From Immundisolibacter sp049322795 (lineage in GTDB: Bacteria > Pseudomonadota > Gammaproteobacteria > Immundisolibacterales > Immundisolibacteraceae): 64,000 nucleotides of DNA. The notes under the pieces were generated by a model. It was given only the letters and a program-made list of their open reading frames with translations, was not told the origin of the DNA and did no database searches. The translations under genes were made by a program, and so were the position numbers. The stretch spans positions 62,001 to 126,000 of the forward strand of contig JBMOQH010000008.1 in the NCBI GenBank assembly GCA_049322795.1. The letters run 5' to 3'. Below, piece after piece: positions 37,261-46,286 of this stretch; the first letter of the stretch is position 1, and each line of letters opens with the position of its first letter.

Positions 37261-39540
37261 ATGAAAACGACCGATGCCCGCGCGCGTATCGACGCCCTGC
37301 GCCAGCAGATCGAGGAGCACGCGCGCCGCTACTACGTGCTCGACGCGCCATCGATACCGGACGCCGAGTACGACCGGCTTTTCCAGGAATTACAGGCGCT
37401 GGAGGCGGCCCACCCCGAGCTGCTGCGGGCCGACTCGCCCACCCAGCGCGTGCTCGGGGCGCCGCTCGCCGAACTCACGCCGGTGCGCCATGCGGTGCCG
37501 ATGCTGTCCATCGAGAGCGAACGCGACACCGGCGAGGGCGCGGCGCTGCGCTTCGATGCCCGCGTGCGCCGGGCCCTCGAGTTCGCCGACACCGACCCGC
37601 CGGTCGAGTACGTCGCGGAGCTCAAGTTCGACGGTCTGGCCATCAACCTGCGTTACGAGCGCGGGCTGTTGGTGCAGGCCGCCACACGCGGCGACGGCCA
37701 GACCGGGGAGGACGTGACGCACACCATCCGCACCATCGGGCAGATTCCGCTGCGCCTGCGCGGCATCGATGCCGACATCGTGGACGTGCGCGGCGAGGTG
37801 TACATGCGGCGCGACGCCTTCGAGCGCCTGAACCGGCAGCAAGTCGCCGCCGGACAGAAACCCTTCGTCAACCCGCGCAATGCCGCCGCCGGCGCGGTGC
37901 GCCAGCTCGACGCGCGGATCGCCGCCGCGCGGCCGCTGAGCTTCTACGCCTACGGCGTCGGCGAGGTGCGCGGCTGGACCGTGCCGGACACGCACGGCGG
38001 CCTGCTCGACGCGCTTGCCAATGCCGGCGTGCCGGTGAACGACGAGCGGCGCGTGGTGCAGGGCGCGCCCGGGCTGGTCGAGTTCCACCGGCGCATTGCG
38101 GCGCTGCGCGCGGGGCTGCCGTTCGACATCGACGGCGTGGTCTACAAGGTCAACTCGCGTGCGCTGCAGCAGCGCCTGGGCTTCAAGTCGCGCGAGCCGC
38201 GCTGGGCACTGGCGCACAAGTTCCCGGCCGAGGAAGCCGTGACCGTGCTCGAGAACATCGAGGTACAGATCGGCCGCACCGGGGCGGTGACGCCGGTGGC
38301 GCGCCTGGCGCCGGTGTTCGTCGGCGGCGTCACGGTGACCAACGCCACGCTGCACAACGAGGACGAGCTGCGGCGCAAGCCGGTCATGGGCTCACCTGAG
38401 AAAAGCACGGACCTCAGGGTCGGCGACAGCGTGGTCGTGCGCCGGGCCGGTGACGTGATTCCGGAAGTCGTCGGCGTGCTACTGGAGCGCCGGCCGCCCG
38501 GCGCGCAGCCGTTCGTCATGCCCACGCACTGCCCGGTGTGCGGTTCGGACATCGTGCGGCTGGAGGGCGAGGCGGTAGCACGCTGCAGCGGCGGCCTGCA
38601 CTGCCCCGCCCAGATCAAGGCCGGCATTGCTCACTTCGCTAGCCGCCGGGCGATGGACATCGACGGTCTGGGCGACAGGCTGATCGAGCAGCTGGTTGAC
38701 CGCGGCCTGGTGCGCGACGTGGCCGACCTGTACGCGCTCGATGTGCCCACATTGGCTGGCCTCGATCGCATGGGCGATCTGTCGGCGAGCAAGCTGGCGG
38801 CGGCCATCGCGGCCAGCAAGCGCACCTCGCTGGCTCGCTTCATCTTCGCGCTTGGAATTCCACTGATCGGCGAGGAAGTGGCCCGCCTTCTAGCCGCCGA
38901 GTGCGGCAGTCTGGACACGCTGCTGAACCGGGACTGGGCGGCCTTCCACGAGCGTAAGGAATCTATCGCCAAGGCGAACCAGAAAGCCCGCAAACACAAC
39001 CTCGAACAGCTCGATGAGCAGCCGATTTCGTTGCAGGAATTACCCTTGCGAGGAATCGGCAAGGAGATTACTGGCAGCCGGTCCAGGCTCAGCGAAAAAG
39101 GGCGCAGGATAGGCAAGGACACGGTTGGCAGCTTACCCAAGTTCATTGCCGACACCCGCAATCTCGAGGTTATCCAGCGCCTGCTGGCAGCAGGGATCAC
39201 GATTGAGGACGACGGCCCAGCGCTACTCGCCGCGGATGCCGGCGCGCAGCCCCTCGCCGGCAAAACCTTCGTCATCACCGGCACCTTCTCGCAGTCGCGG
39301 GATGCGCTGACTGATGCGCTGCGGCGCCTGGGCGCGACGGTAACCGGCAGCGTGTCGAAGAAAACCGACTATGTTGCCGTCGGCGACAGCCCCGGCAGCA
39401 AGGCCGACAAGGCGGCGCAACTTGGTGTCGCCATCCTCGATGAAGCGGCGCTGATGGTCTTGCTGCAGACCAGCGGCGGCGGTGACGAATGCAGCGTGCC
39501 GCCGCCGACCGTCGCGATCGCCGCTTCCGGGCCGCGATAG
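37261..39540 (+). CDS. ligA: NAD-dependent DNA ligase with extended HhH region
   Basis: 759 residues, about 90 longer than usual. Nucleotidyltransferase KFDG is in AELKFDGLAINL; RGEVYM, the OB fold, a Cys4 zinc finger (CPVCGSDI...CSGGLHCP), the HhH domain (FIFALGIPLIGEEVARLL) and a C-terminal BRCT domain (GKTFVITGTFSQSR) follow in order. The extra length is mainly about 45 residues between GSLDTLLNRDW (549) and FIADTRN (628), rich in Lys, Arg and Gln and lower in GC than the rest, plus a 25-residue tail. All catalytic elements are intact, so it should seal nicks. Confidence 0.95.
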   Translation: MKTTDARARIDALRQQIEEHARRYYVLDAPSIPDAEYDRLFQELQALEAAHPELLRADSPTQRVLGAPLAELTPVRHAVPMLSIESERDTGEGAALRFDARVRRALEFADTDPPVEYVAELKFDGLAINLRYERGLLVQAATRGDGQTGEDVTHTIRTIGQIPLRLRGIDADIVDVRGEVYMRRDAFERLNRQQVAAGQKPFVNPRNAAAGAVRQLDARIAAARPLSFYAYGVGEVRGWTVPDTHGGLLDALANAGVPVNDERRVVQGAPGLVEFHRRIAALRAGLPFDIDGVVYKVNSRALQQRLGFKSREPRWALAHKFPAEEAVTVLENIEVQIGRTGAVTPVARLAPVFVGGVTVTNATLHNEDELRRKPVMGSPEKSTDLRVGDSVVVRRAGDVIPEVVGVLLERRPPGAQPFVMPTHCPVCGSDIVRLEGEAVARCSGGLHCPAQIKAGIAHFASRRAMDIDGLGDRLIEQLVDRGLVRDVADLYALDVPTLAGLDRMGDLSASKLAAAIAASKRTSLARFIFALGIPLIGEEVARLLAAECGSLDTLLNRDWAAFHERKESIAKANQKARKHNLEQLDEQPISLQELPLRGIGKEITGSRSRLSEKGRRIGKDTVGSLPKFIADTRNLEVIQRLLAAGITIEDDGPALLAADAGAQPLAGKTFVITGTFSQSRDALTDALRRLGATVTGSVSKKTDYVAVGDSPGSKADKAAQLGVAILDEAALMVLLQTSGGGDECSVPPPTVAIAASGPR

Positions 39541-39570
39541 ATCGGTCTCAGAAGCTGCGCGGCCGTTCGG

Positions 39571-41202
39571 TCATGGGTGCAGGGCCGGCGGCGGAAAGTC
39601 GTAATTCTGAAATCGCTGGCGCGTTGCATCGATGTCTGCATTCCAGTCCTGGCTGTCCCGAATAAGCGTCGTCTTGATCAAGACGACCAGTTCGCGCTTG
39701 ACGCTGCCGAGGCGCGTATTGCCAAACAATTGGCCGAGTACCGGAATGTCGCCGAGCAGGGGGACGCGGTTCTTGCTGTCATCGAAGGTCTGACTCATCA
39801 AACCACCGATGGCGACAACCTGGCCGTTTTTCAAACGGACCACACTGTCGGTCTCCGAAATGCTGCTCGACGCCAGGGGGAGGGTGAAACTGCCCAGGTC
39901 ACCGAGTTCGATGTCTTTGCGTTTTTCCCGCACGTTACTCACCGATGGCCGCACGTGTAGCGTAATGGTCTCTTTGTCGTCGACTTGCGGCGTCACATCG
40001 AGGGCAATACCCGAGAAGAACGGCCGCACCACTACATTCGGCGGCGTGGCCGGTACACCGAGCGAGGCCACCGTTCCGCCGCTGATCTCGGTCACGAAAA
40101 AATCATCGGTGCCCACTTTGAGCACGGCTTTCTGATTGTTTACGGCGGCAATTCGCGGGCTGGATAGCACGTGTACGGCACCCTGACTTTTCATCAGATT
40201 GATGATGGCTCCAAAATCACCGTCATTGAAGGCGACACCGAAGACACTGCCATCCGCGCCCGGTACGGCGCCACCAAGCATCTGGTCGACCGTGCCGATC
40301 GGGTTGATCGGAGTTGCACCGTCGAGATTCAGGCCGTTGACGCCAATGCCGAGTTTGCCGTTGCTTGCCAATCGGGCCCAGTTGATGCCGGACTGGTAAC
40401 TGTCGTTCAGCTGTACCTCGAGAATTTTCGCCTCCAGCATCACCTGGCGCGCGCCGATTGCCTCTGTCAGGCGCAAGAACTTCTCGACCAGATTCAGGTT
40501 GGCGGGCGTGGATTTGACGATGATTACCCCCGACTGCGGACTCACCACCACGCTGCCATGCTCGCCGACGATCGTCTTGATGGACGATGTGAGTTCTTTC
40601 CAGTAGCGGGAGTCGGTCGTGGTCTGCACGCCGCTGGTTTCGAGGGATTGCGATACGGCGCCGGAACCGCCCCGCTCGCCGCCGCCACTATCACCCAGGC
40701 TCACAGATCCCGACACGACGCGCATGTCGGACTTGCCAACGCGCCGCATGGCCAGTGCGTTGATTTGATAGACGCGCGTTTGTTCGGCCGGCGAGGGCAC
40801 GACAATGCGTGTGCCGTGCACCTCGTATTCGTAACCGTAAAGGGCCCGGATTGCCTCCATGGCTTCCGGCAGGGTGACGTTCTTCAGATTGAGCGTGAGC
40901 GTACCGGTTACGTCCGGATGCACAAGCATGCTATAGGGCGTGTCCGTCACGATGCCGAGGAACACCTCCGCCGCGCTGGCATTGTTCACGGTCAGGCTGA
41001 AACGTCGCTCGGGTATGAACGGTTTGGGGACCAGCGGTGCGGGACGGAGCGCCGCACCGGCGGCCGCCGGCTGTTCTTCCACGGCCGCGCCGGCAGCGCT
41101 TTGCGCCTTCATGGCTTCATCCACCGCGTTCCTGCCGCCGTGACCGAACGGCGTCGCGCACCCCGCCAACAACAAAACCAGCGGCACGATTCGCTTGTAC
41201 AT
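39571..41202 (-). CDS. mshL: MSHA-type pilus secretin
   Basis: 543 residues with a lipoprotein signal (LVLLLAGC, lipid-attached C15). Secretin/TonB short domain (about 75-130, VFLGIVTDTPYSMLVHPDVTG), N1-type domain, then the beta-barrel secretin domain from about 270 with VEKFLRLTEAIGARQVMLEA and the GxGLL-like end VALGG-type block VVAIGGLMSQ. It forms the outer-membrane pore for the pilus. It is the last gene of the minus-strand MSHA cluster; mshM and mshN, usually next, are absent. Confidence 0.93.
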   Translation of the reverse strand: MYKRIVPLVLLLAGCATPFGHGGRNAVDEAMKAQSAAGAAVEEQPAAAGAALRPAPLVPKPFIPERRFSLTVNNASAAEVFLGIVTDTPYSMLVHPDVTGTLTLNLKNVTLPEAMEAIRALYGYEYEVHGTRIVVPSPAEQTRVYQINALAMRRVGKSDMRVVSGSVSLGDSGGGERGGSGAVSQSLETSGVQTTTDSRYWKELTSSIKTIVGEHGSVVVSPQSGVIIVKSTPANLNLVEKFLRLTEAIGARQVMLEAKILEVQLNDSYQSGINWARLASNGKLGIGVNGLNLDGATPINPIGTVDQMLGGAVPGADGSVFGVAFNDGDFGAIINLMKSQGAVHVLSSPRIAAVNNQKAVLKVGTDDFFVTEISGGTVASLGVPATPPNVVVRPFFSGIALDVTPQVDDKETITLHVRPSVSNVREKRKDIELGDLGSFTLPLASSSISETDSVVRLKNGQVVAIGGLMSQTFDDSKNRVPLLGDIPVLGQLFGNTRLGSVKRELVVLIKTTLIRDSQDWNADIDATRQRFQNYDFPPPALHP

Positions 41203-41233
41203 GATGAGTTATCCCTGAAGAGCCGCCCACGTA

Positions 41234-41569
41234 TCAGCGTGGGTCTATGAGGTTTTTGGCGTTCAGCTTCGGATCGACCAGGTATACGACCCGCCGGCCC
41301 CGACTGCCGGCGATCACGATGTGGTCTTCGTGAATGGCGATCAGGCGTCCGTCGTCGACGAGCTCGCCCAGGCGCACGGTCGTGCCCCCATACCAGGCCA
41401 CCGAATGCGAACCGTCGACCCGCACCCAATACAGGCGCTGGCTGTTGACATGGCCTGGCTGCGCCGACGCGGCCACCATCGGTGGCGGTTCCGTGGGATC
41501 AAACTGGGCCCAGGACGGGCCGCCGACCCACGCCAAGACGCCCAGAACGATTCTTACAGTGGTGCCCAC
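41234..41569 (-). CDS. mshK: MSHA biogenesis protein MshK
   Basis: 111 residues. An N-terminal signal peptide (cleavage after PSWA) precedes FDPTEPP, the start common to MshK and PilP-like proteins, then LYWVRVDGSHSVAWYGG and a short C-terminal sheet. It probably links the inner-membrane complex to the secretin. It overlaps mshJ by 16 nt. The call rests on operon order and general form. Confidence 0.85.
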   Translation of the reverse strand: MGTTVRIVLGVLAWVGGPSWAQFDPTEPPPMVAASAQPGHVNSQRLYWVRVDGSHSVAWYGGTTVRLGELVDDGRLIAIHEDHIVIAGSRGRRVVYLVDPKLNAKNLIDPR

Positions 41570-42216
41570 GTCGGCTCCCGACTCAGGGTATCCAGCTTCA
41601 GCGTCAGATCAAGCCGCGGATGCTGGGTGGCATCAATTCGCACCGACTCCCAGCGAACGGTCCATGACTCACGTTCCAACCGCGTCAGGTAAGCGGTCAG
41701 GTCCGCGTAGCGTCCGCGCACGCGCAGGGTAATGCCGTATTTGTAGAAGGTCTGCGTTTGAGGTGTTGCCTGCTGCTGCTCGTCCGGGATTGGCAGCGCC
41801 GCTTGGGCGGGGGTCGTGGCGACCTCCAAGAGTTCGAGTCCCGGCTGCTCCGTGAGCAGCGTTCTGATCGTGGTGATTAGCCGGGCCGGCCCGACCATGC
41901 CCTCCTCGCGTTGGTCGATCTCGGCCTGCAAGGCGGTCGCCGTGTCCCGGAGCCGGGCCAGTTCGGAGCCCGGTCCGTCCTGGCCCAGGCGCGCCGCTGC
42001 GGCGATCTGCTCGCGCAGCGGCCCGATTTCCGCTTGCAGGCCGGACGTAGTCAAAACCATGAGTTGTTGGCGTTTTTGAATTGGTTCAATCAGGACCATG
42101 AACAGCAGGCTCAGCGTTACCACCGCCGCTGCCGCGAGCATCAGCAGCCGCTCGCGCAAACTCAGGCTGTCGACTCGCGTCACCAACTGTTGCCAGCGCA
42201 GCAGCAAGGCCTTCAC
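41554..42216 (-). CDS. mshJ: MSHA biogenesis protein MshJ (PilO/GspM-like)
   Basis: 220 residues: one N-terminal membrane helix (about 25-45), a coiled coil (about 55-105), then a C-terminal ferredoxin-like domain with YGITLRVRGRYADLTAYL. These are the features of PilO/GspM inner-membrane alignment proteins. It overlaps both the upstream PilN-like gene (4 nt) and mshK. Confidence 0.88.
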   Translation of the reverse strand: MKALLLRWQQLVTRVDSLSLRERLLMLAAAAVVTLSLLFMVLIEPIQKRQQLMVLTTSGLQAEIGPLREQIAAAARLGQDGPGSELARLRDTATALQAEIDQREEGMVGPARLITTIRTLLTEQPGLELLEVATTPAQAALPIPDEQQQATPQTQTFYKYGITLRVRGRYADLTAYLTRLERESWTVRWESVRIDATQHPRLDLTLKLDTLSREPTWAPL

Positions 42217-42830
42217 TGGGCTGTCCCGTCCACCGGGTTGACAGAAAACTTCACGCCGGGGGCGGCACCTCCGACGCCGTCACCGCCATCCGGTTGATCC
42301 ACGCTGAAGCCCGTCAGAGACAGACCCTGAAGGGCCGGTTGACGCGAAAGGACGGCCAGATAATCGGGAATGCGCGCAGCGTCCAAGGCACGACCCTCCA
42401 ATCGGAAGCCGGCTTGCCCGAACTCGATTCCGGTCAGCCAGACTCCTGGCTGGCCTTGAGCCGCCAGCGCATTCAACCGGCCCGAGAAGCCGCCCGCGCC
42501 CGGCCCTCCACCAAGAGCAGCGAGCAACATTTGCAAACGTTCAACTTCCTGTGTCGCGACAGCAATGTCACGGATCTGCTGTTCCTGTGGGGTCAGGCCA
42601 TCTTCGGACGGCTGGCTCAGGGCGTCGACGCGCGCCTGGAGATCGTCGCGCAGAGCCTGAGCCGCCAGCATCTGCGCGCGCATGTCGCTGCCGGCGAGGT
42701 TCGCCCACCAGTAAATGGCCAGCCCAAGCCCGACCAACGCAACCAGCGTCAGCGCAATGCTGGCCGCGGAGAAGGCAACCCGTGGCGTCAGCAGCCGCGG
42801 GTCGAGCAGGTTGATCTGCTGTACGCTCAA
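42213..42830 (-). CDS. PilN/MshI2-like inner-membrane protein of the MSHA cluster
   Basis: 205 residues from a TTG start at 42830 that overlaps the TGA of mshI (TTGA), giving SVQQINLLDPRLL, the standard PilN opening. One membrane helix (about 22-46), a coiled coil (about 50-110), then a small C-terminal domain with WLTGIEFGQAGFRLEGRALD. In-frame sequence upstream lies inside mshI, so the longer start is rejected. PilN-like proteins bind the PilM-like ATPase (here MshI) and PilO-like MshJ. Confidence 0.85.
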   Translation of the reverse strand: MSVQQINLLDPRLLTPRVAFSAASIALTLVALVGLGLAIYWWANLAGSDMRAQMLAAQALRDDLQARVDALSQPSEDGLTPQEQQIRDIAVATQEVERLQMLLAALGGGPGAGGFSGRLNALAAQGQPGVWLTGIEFGQAGFRLEGRALDAARIPDYLAVLSRQPALQGLSLTGFSVDQPDGGDGVGGAAPGVKFSVNPVDGTAQ

Positions 42831-43735
42831 AGCGTTTTTCGCTCGCGCCGCAGCGCGCCGCCCAGCGCAAACCAGCACGCAGCCAGTGTGGCCGGGTCAG
42901 GCAAGGGGGCATCGAAGACCTCGCTCAGCTCGGCAATCTCGAGTGGCAGGTACAGATTGGCCCGCAGGTGGTCGGCCAGATTCGGCACGCTCGGCGGGGG
43001 CGCGAGGACAATTCGGTCGAGCCGCCAGTGGCTGTATTGGCGCTCAACATGGTCCAGGCTGCGTTGCAGGTCAAGCGTCAGCCTCTCAAAGGACTCGTGC
43101 ATGCCGGGGTCAACCGATGGCCCTTGGTCCATCCGGCCCACATCGAAGTGTCGGTGGAAACACAATTCACCGGCGCGGGTGACAGTAAGCAGCCCGCCGT
43201 GCGGTGTGAACGACAGCATGGCCAATGCGCGGTCTTCGGTCTCCAACAGCGCGGCGATGTTGCGCTGCGCCAGTTCTGGAATATCAATGGAAGCAAGCGT
43301 CACATTGGCTCGCTCAGCTGTTTCGATATACCGCTTCAGCAAGTCATTGCGGGCCACGACCGCCATGAGTTTGTCGGTGGTGGCAACATGCCCGGGATCC
43401 AGCCGAATCACGTCGACGATCGCGTCCTCGACGGGGAAATCGATCATGTCCTTGATGCGCCAACGCACCGCCATGCGCATCTCGTGCGGGGCAACTGGTG
43501 GCGCGTCAATCATCAGCAACCGATATTCGCCCGGCGAGAGCAGCAGATTGACTGGCCCTGATCGACGACCGTGAATCGACCAGGCGGCGGGCGATCGGTT
43601 GTCAGTCTCGACGGAGCAGCCGGTGACCCTAGGCCGGTCGTTCTGCCAGCTCACCTCCACCTGGCAAATGCCGCCGGTCCAGGCTTGGATCGCCCGAAAG
43701 CCTCGCGGTGGGTGTTCTTTGCGCCAGAGAGACAC
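42827..43735 (-). CDS. mshI: MSHA biogenesis protein MshI (PilM-like)
   Basis: 302 residues from GTG 43735 (VSLWRKEHPPRGFRAI). The actin-like PilM fold is suggested by LLLSPGEYRLLMIDAPPV, MRMAVRWRIKDMIDFPVEDAIVD and VVARNDLLKRYIETAERANV. It is cytoplasmic and partners the PilN-like protein encoded next. Longer in-frame starts exist to 44032 but that stretch is low-complexity and non-homologous. Confidence 0.87.
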   Translation of the reverse strand: MSLWRKEHPPRGFRAIQAWTGGICQVEVSWQNDRPRVTGCSVETDNRSPAAWSIHGRRSGPVNLLLSPGEYRLLMIDAPPVAPHEMRMAVRWRIKDMIDFPVEDAIVDVIRLDPGHVATTDKLMAVVARNDLLKRYIETAERANVTLASIDIPELAQRNIAALLETEDRALAMLSFTPHGGLLTVTRAGELCFHRHFDVGRMDQGPSVDPGMHESFERLTLDLQRSLDHVERQYSHWRLDRIVLAPPPSVPNLADHLRANLYLPLEIAELSEVFDAPLPDPATLAACWFALGGALRRERKTL

Positions 43736-44068
43736 TCGTCGGACCACGGGCAACAGATTGGCCGCGGAGTATAACCGCGGCTGTATGTGGCGATGGTCTT
43801 GGCAACCTGTGAACCGAACGGTGCCCAGGCGACAACTCCCAGAGGTCGCAAGGCCAAAAGCGCAAGCGGGCCACGTTTGCCAGTGCGGCGTATGCCGATG
43901 CCGACAAGCACCCAGCGCGGGAAACGGCTTCTGGACACGTATGGATGCGGCCATTCCGCGGCATCGGTCGCGGGCACCGATCAAACCTGGCCACCCGAGG
44001 CGCCCGGTACGGCGCGCCCGGGGAGTCGCCAACGCCGGCAGATCTCCCGATCCGCTTCCACGCTGCCC
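43736..44068. other. Gap inside the MSHA cluster; possible promoter for mshI
   Basis: 333 bp between mshP and mshI on the minus strand, where mshQ would sit in some genomes. I see no credible gene. A minus-strand -10-like TATACT (plus positions 43768-43773) lies 33 nt upstream of mshI, flanked by two CCGCGG hexamers (43762-43767 and 43775-43780) that could be an operator. No good -35 is visible. Confidence 0.45.
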
Positions 44069-44488
44069 CTAGCGACTGAAGATAGCCACGCGCGTACGCT
44101 GCACGTAATCCGCATCGGCTGGCGCGAGTCCGTAGGTCGCGGTGGCGGTCACCCGGTAAACGGTCACCGCGCCCGGGCCCGGAACGAGCGGCTCGGTGGT
44201 GGGGGTGGCCGCACACGTCACGACGACGCTAACCCCCGGATAGGCCGGGTGCGCGGGCAGCACGGCCGATGCCGGACAAACAGCCGCCGGGCTGCTGCGC
44301 ATGACCCGATGCCCACCCCACTCCACGCCGGTTTGCGCCGCGCGCTCCACGCCTTGGCTGGTGTGTTCCAGCTGCGCGCCCGCGCTTTGGCCGCTGACCA
44401 TCGAGGCGACGAAGCCCACCAACCCCGCGAGTACCGTCACCAGGACGATGGCAGCGATCAGCGCGAAGCCTTCCTGTCCGGCCTTCAT
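44069..44488 (-). CDS. mshP: MSHA biogenesis protein MshP (PilX-like minor pilin)
   Basis: 139 residues from Met at 44488. The N terminus MKAGQEGFALIAAIVLVTVL is a prepilin-like helix, with G-F as the peptidase site but no Glu5, as expected of MshP/PilX proteins. The rest is a small Ala- and Val-rich periplasmic domain. It overlaps mshO by 4 nt. Longer upstream frames run through mshO. Confidence 0.82.
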   Translation of the reverse strand: MKAGQEGFALIAAIVLVTVLAGLVGFVASMVSGQSAGAQLEHTSQGVERAAQTGVEWGGHRVMRSSPAAVCPASAVLPAHPAYPGVSVVVTCAATPTTEPLVPGPGAVTVYRVTATATYGLAPADADYVQRTRVAIFSR

Positions 44489-45288
44489 CGCAGTGGCTCG
44501 ACATGCATCGTGCTGGCCAGGTTCAAGCGATCGCCAGCGCTGTCGAAGCCCAGCTGCACGGCGACCGTTTGCGCGCGCCGCAACGTACCGGCGACGACTA
44601 GGGCGCGGCACGACCGCAAGTCCTTGGCCACCAGGTCGTTCTGCGCCCCGGGTCCAAACGCAGTCGGCTGGGCCGGTGACGGATTTCCGTAGTTGCTGAA
44701 GCGGCGCAGGGTGCCGGCCACCGGATCGCACGCGTAGGTCACCGGATCGGTAGCAATCTGGAAGCGACGATCGGGGGCGTCCGCCGTGAACGTGTGGCTC
44801 GCGTGGACAACCGTCGCCACGAAGCCGGTCGCACCCGTGTACGCGGCCCGACTGCTGCCAACCCACACATTGGACCCTGGCAAGTGGTTGTTGACGACGA
44901 TCCAGTCGCCTACCTGCGCCTGCGTCAGGGGGCCAAGCACGTCAAAGCCCGTGTCCGCTGTGCCGAAGTTCAGCACGTCGCCCGCACCACCCGCCCGATA
45001 ACGGCCTTCGCTGCGGGTGGGCAGAAACTCCAGCCAGAACCGTCCGCCGGCGTTGATTACCCGCACGCTGTTCGGCACGGCTCGCCCAACGTCCTGCCTG
45101 AGTTTGGCCAACGCCAAGGTGCCCGATTCGGCAAGATCGATGCGCCGCTCAGCGGCGAAATAACTGGCGATCGGCCCGCGCAGGAATCCGCCCGAAGCGG
45201 CTGCCAAAATACCCATCACGGTGATGGCGATCACCATTTCGATCAGCAAAAAGCCGCCGCTTGTCGAGACGTGGCGACTGGCTTTCAT
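44485..45288 (-). CDS. mshO: MSHA biogenesis protein MshO (minor pilin, PilW/GspJ-like)
   Basis: 267 residues from Met at 45288. The type III leader is STSG-GFLLIEMVIAITVMGIL with Glu at +5. The body has DVGRAVPNSVRVINAG and FLPTRSEGRYRAGG, both seen in MshO/GspJ-like proteins. It overlaps mshD and mshP by 4 nt each. Confidence 0.87.
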   Translation of the reverse strand: MKASRHVSTSGGFLLIEMVIAITVMGILAAASGGFLRGPIASYFAAERRIDLAESGTLALAKLRQDVGRAVPNSVRVINAGGRFWLEFLPTRSEGRYRAGGAGDVLNFGTADTGFDVLGPLTQAQVGDWIVVNNHLPGSNVWVGSSRAAYTGATGFVATVVHASHTFTADAPDRRFQIATDPVTYACDPVAGTLRRFSNYGNPSPAQPTAFGPGAQNDLVAKDLRSCRALVVAGTLRRAQTVAVQLGFDSAGDRLNLASTMHVEPLR

Positions 45289-45830
45289 GAGTTCGGCGCG
45301 AAGCGCACGCGCACGCCCTGCTGCCGCACGGGCGCGCCGTTGGGCGGCGTCACGGTTACCGTTACCAGCAGCGTGTCGATCGCGGGAACGCCGGCGATCG
45401 CGCCGGCGCTTTGCACGGTCGCCTGCATCCGATAGGCGGCCAGACCGGGAATCCCGCTGGCGTCGGGAAAGCTCGGCGGCGCGGGGCCGAAGCCGCTGTA
45501 GTCGTTGACGTTGTCGAACGGCGTGGCACCACCGCGTGCCTCGCCGGCTTCCGGGCCCAGGGTCTCGGCAAGGCTGGCGCAACCCGCCGCGTTGACGGCG
45601 GTCGCCGCGTTGGCGTCGTCGGGGTCGCAGTAGGTGAACGGCTGCGCCAGGATCTCGTCAAGAAATCCGGCGGCCAGCGTCTGCGCCTGCTTGTCCGGCA
45701 ACAGGGCCGCCGAATGTTGACCCAGGTTTCCCATGACCGACACCAGGGTCGTCGCCGAAATCCCGATGATCATGATGAACACGAGCAGCTCGACCAGCGT
45801 CACGCCACCCTGCGCCCGCTTATTGCACAC
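45285..45830 (-). CDS. mshD: MSHA pilin protein MshD
   Basis: 181 residues. Prepilin leader QGG-VTLVELLVFIMIIGI with Glu at +5 (V rather than F at +1). The body has AQTLAAGFLDEILAQPFTYCDPDD, the MshD signature, and two Cys pairs likely to form disulfides. It overlaps mshC by 11 nt. Confidence 0.87.
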   Translation of the reverse strand: MCNKRAQGGVTLVELLVFIMIIGISATTLVSVMGNLGQHSAALLPDKQAQTLAAGFLDEILAQPFTYCDPDDANAATAVNAAGCASLAETLGPEAGEARGGATPFDNVNDYSGFGPAPPSFPDASGIPGLAAYRMQATVQSAGAIAGVPAIDTLLVTVTVTPPNGAPVRQQGVRVRFAPNS

Positions 45831-46272
45831 GGCCCACCTCGCGCGCGACGAGCACAGGGATCGTGCCGCCCACGGACAGGTTCACGTTCACGTTGGGGCT
45901 GGGCCGGCCCTGGCCATCGAAACGAAAGCCGAAGGTCGGAGCCACGCTTGCGCTGGCCGGCAGCGTGACCGTGTAGGGTCCACCCTGCCCTGGGCGCGTC
46001 ACCACCTGTGAGCACGCGGCGCCAGCCGTGAGGCTGGGGTTGAGGCTCAAGGTTACGCTGGTGGCGGCAAGCGCAACGCAGACTTCCCGATTCTTGGCCA
46101 TGGCCAGCTTCTGGGCGTAACGCAGGGCGGCGCGAACCTCGGCCGCCGCACCGCGCGCCTGGAACGCGTCGCGATCCATCAGGCGCGGTGCGGCAACGGC
46201 AGCCACGACGCTGGCGATGACCATCATCAGGATCAGCTCCACCGCAGTGAAACCGTGGTTTGAGGTCTGCAT
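45820..46272 (-). CDS. mshC: MSHA pilin protein MshC (GspH/FimT-like)
   Basis: 150 residues from Met at 46272. Leader NHG-FTAVELILMMVIASVVAA with Glu at +5, then EVRAALRYAQKLAMAKNREV, the GspH/FimT helix. It is a likely minor, tip-proximal pilin. A longer frame to 46893 overlaps the major pilin gene and is not real. Confidence 0.87.
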   Translation of the reverse strand: MQTSNHGFTAVELILMMVIASVVAAVAAPRLMDRDAFQARGAAAEVRAALRYAQKLAMAKNREVCVALAATSVTLSLNPSLTAGAACSQVVTRPGQGGPYTVTLPASASVAPTFGFRFDGQGRPSPNVNVNLSVGGTIPVLVAREVGRVQ

Positions 46273-46286
46273 CACCTCACGCAAGC

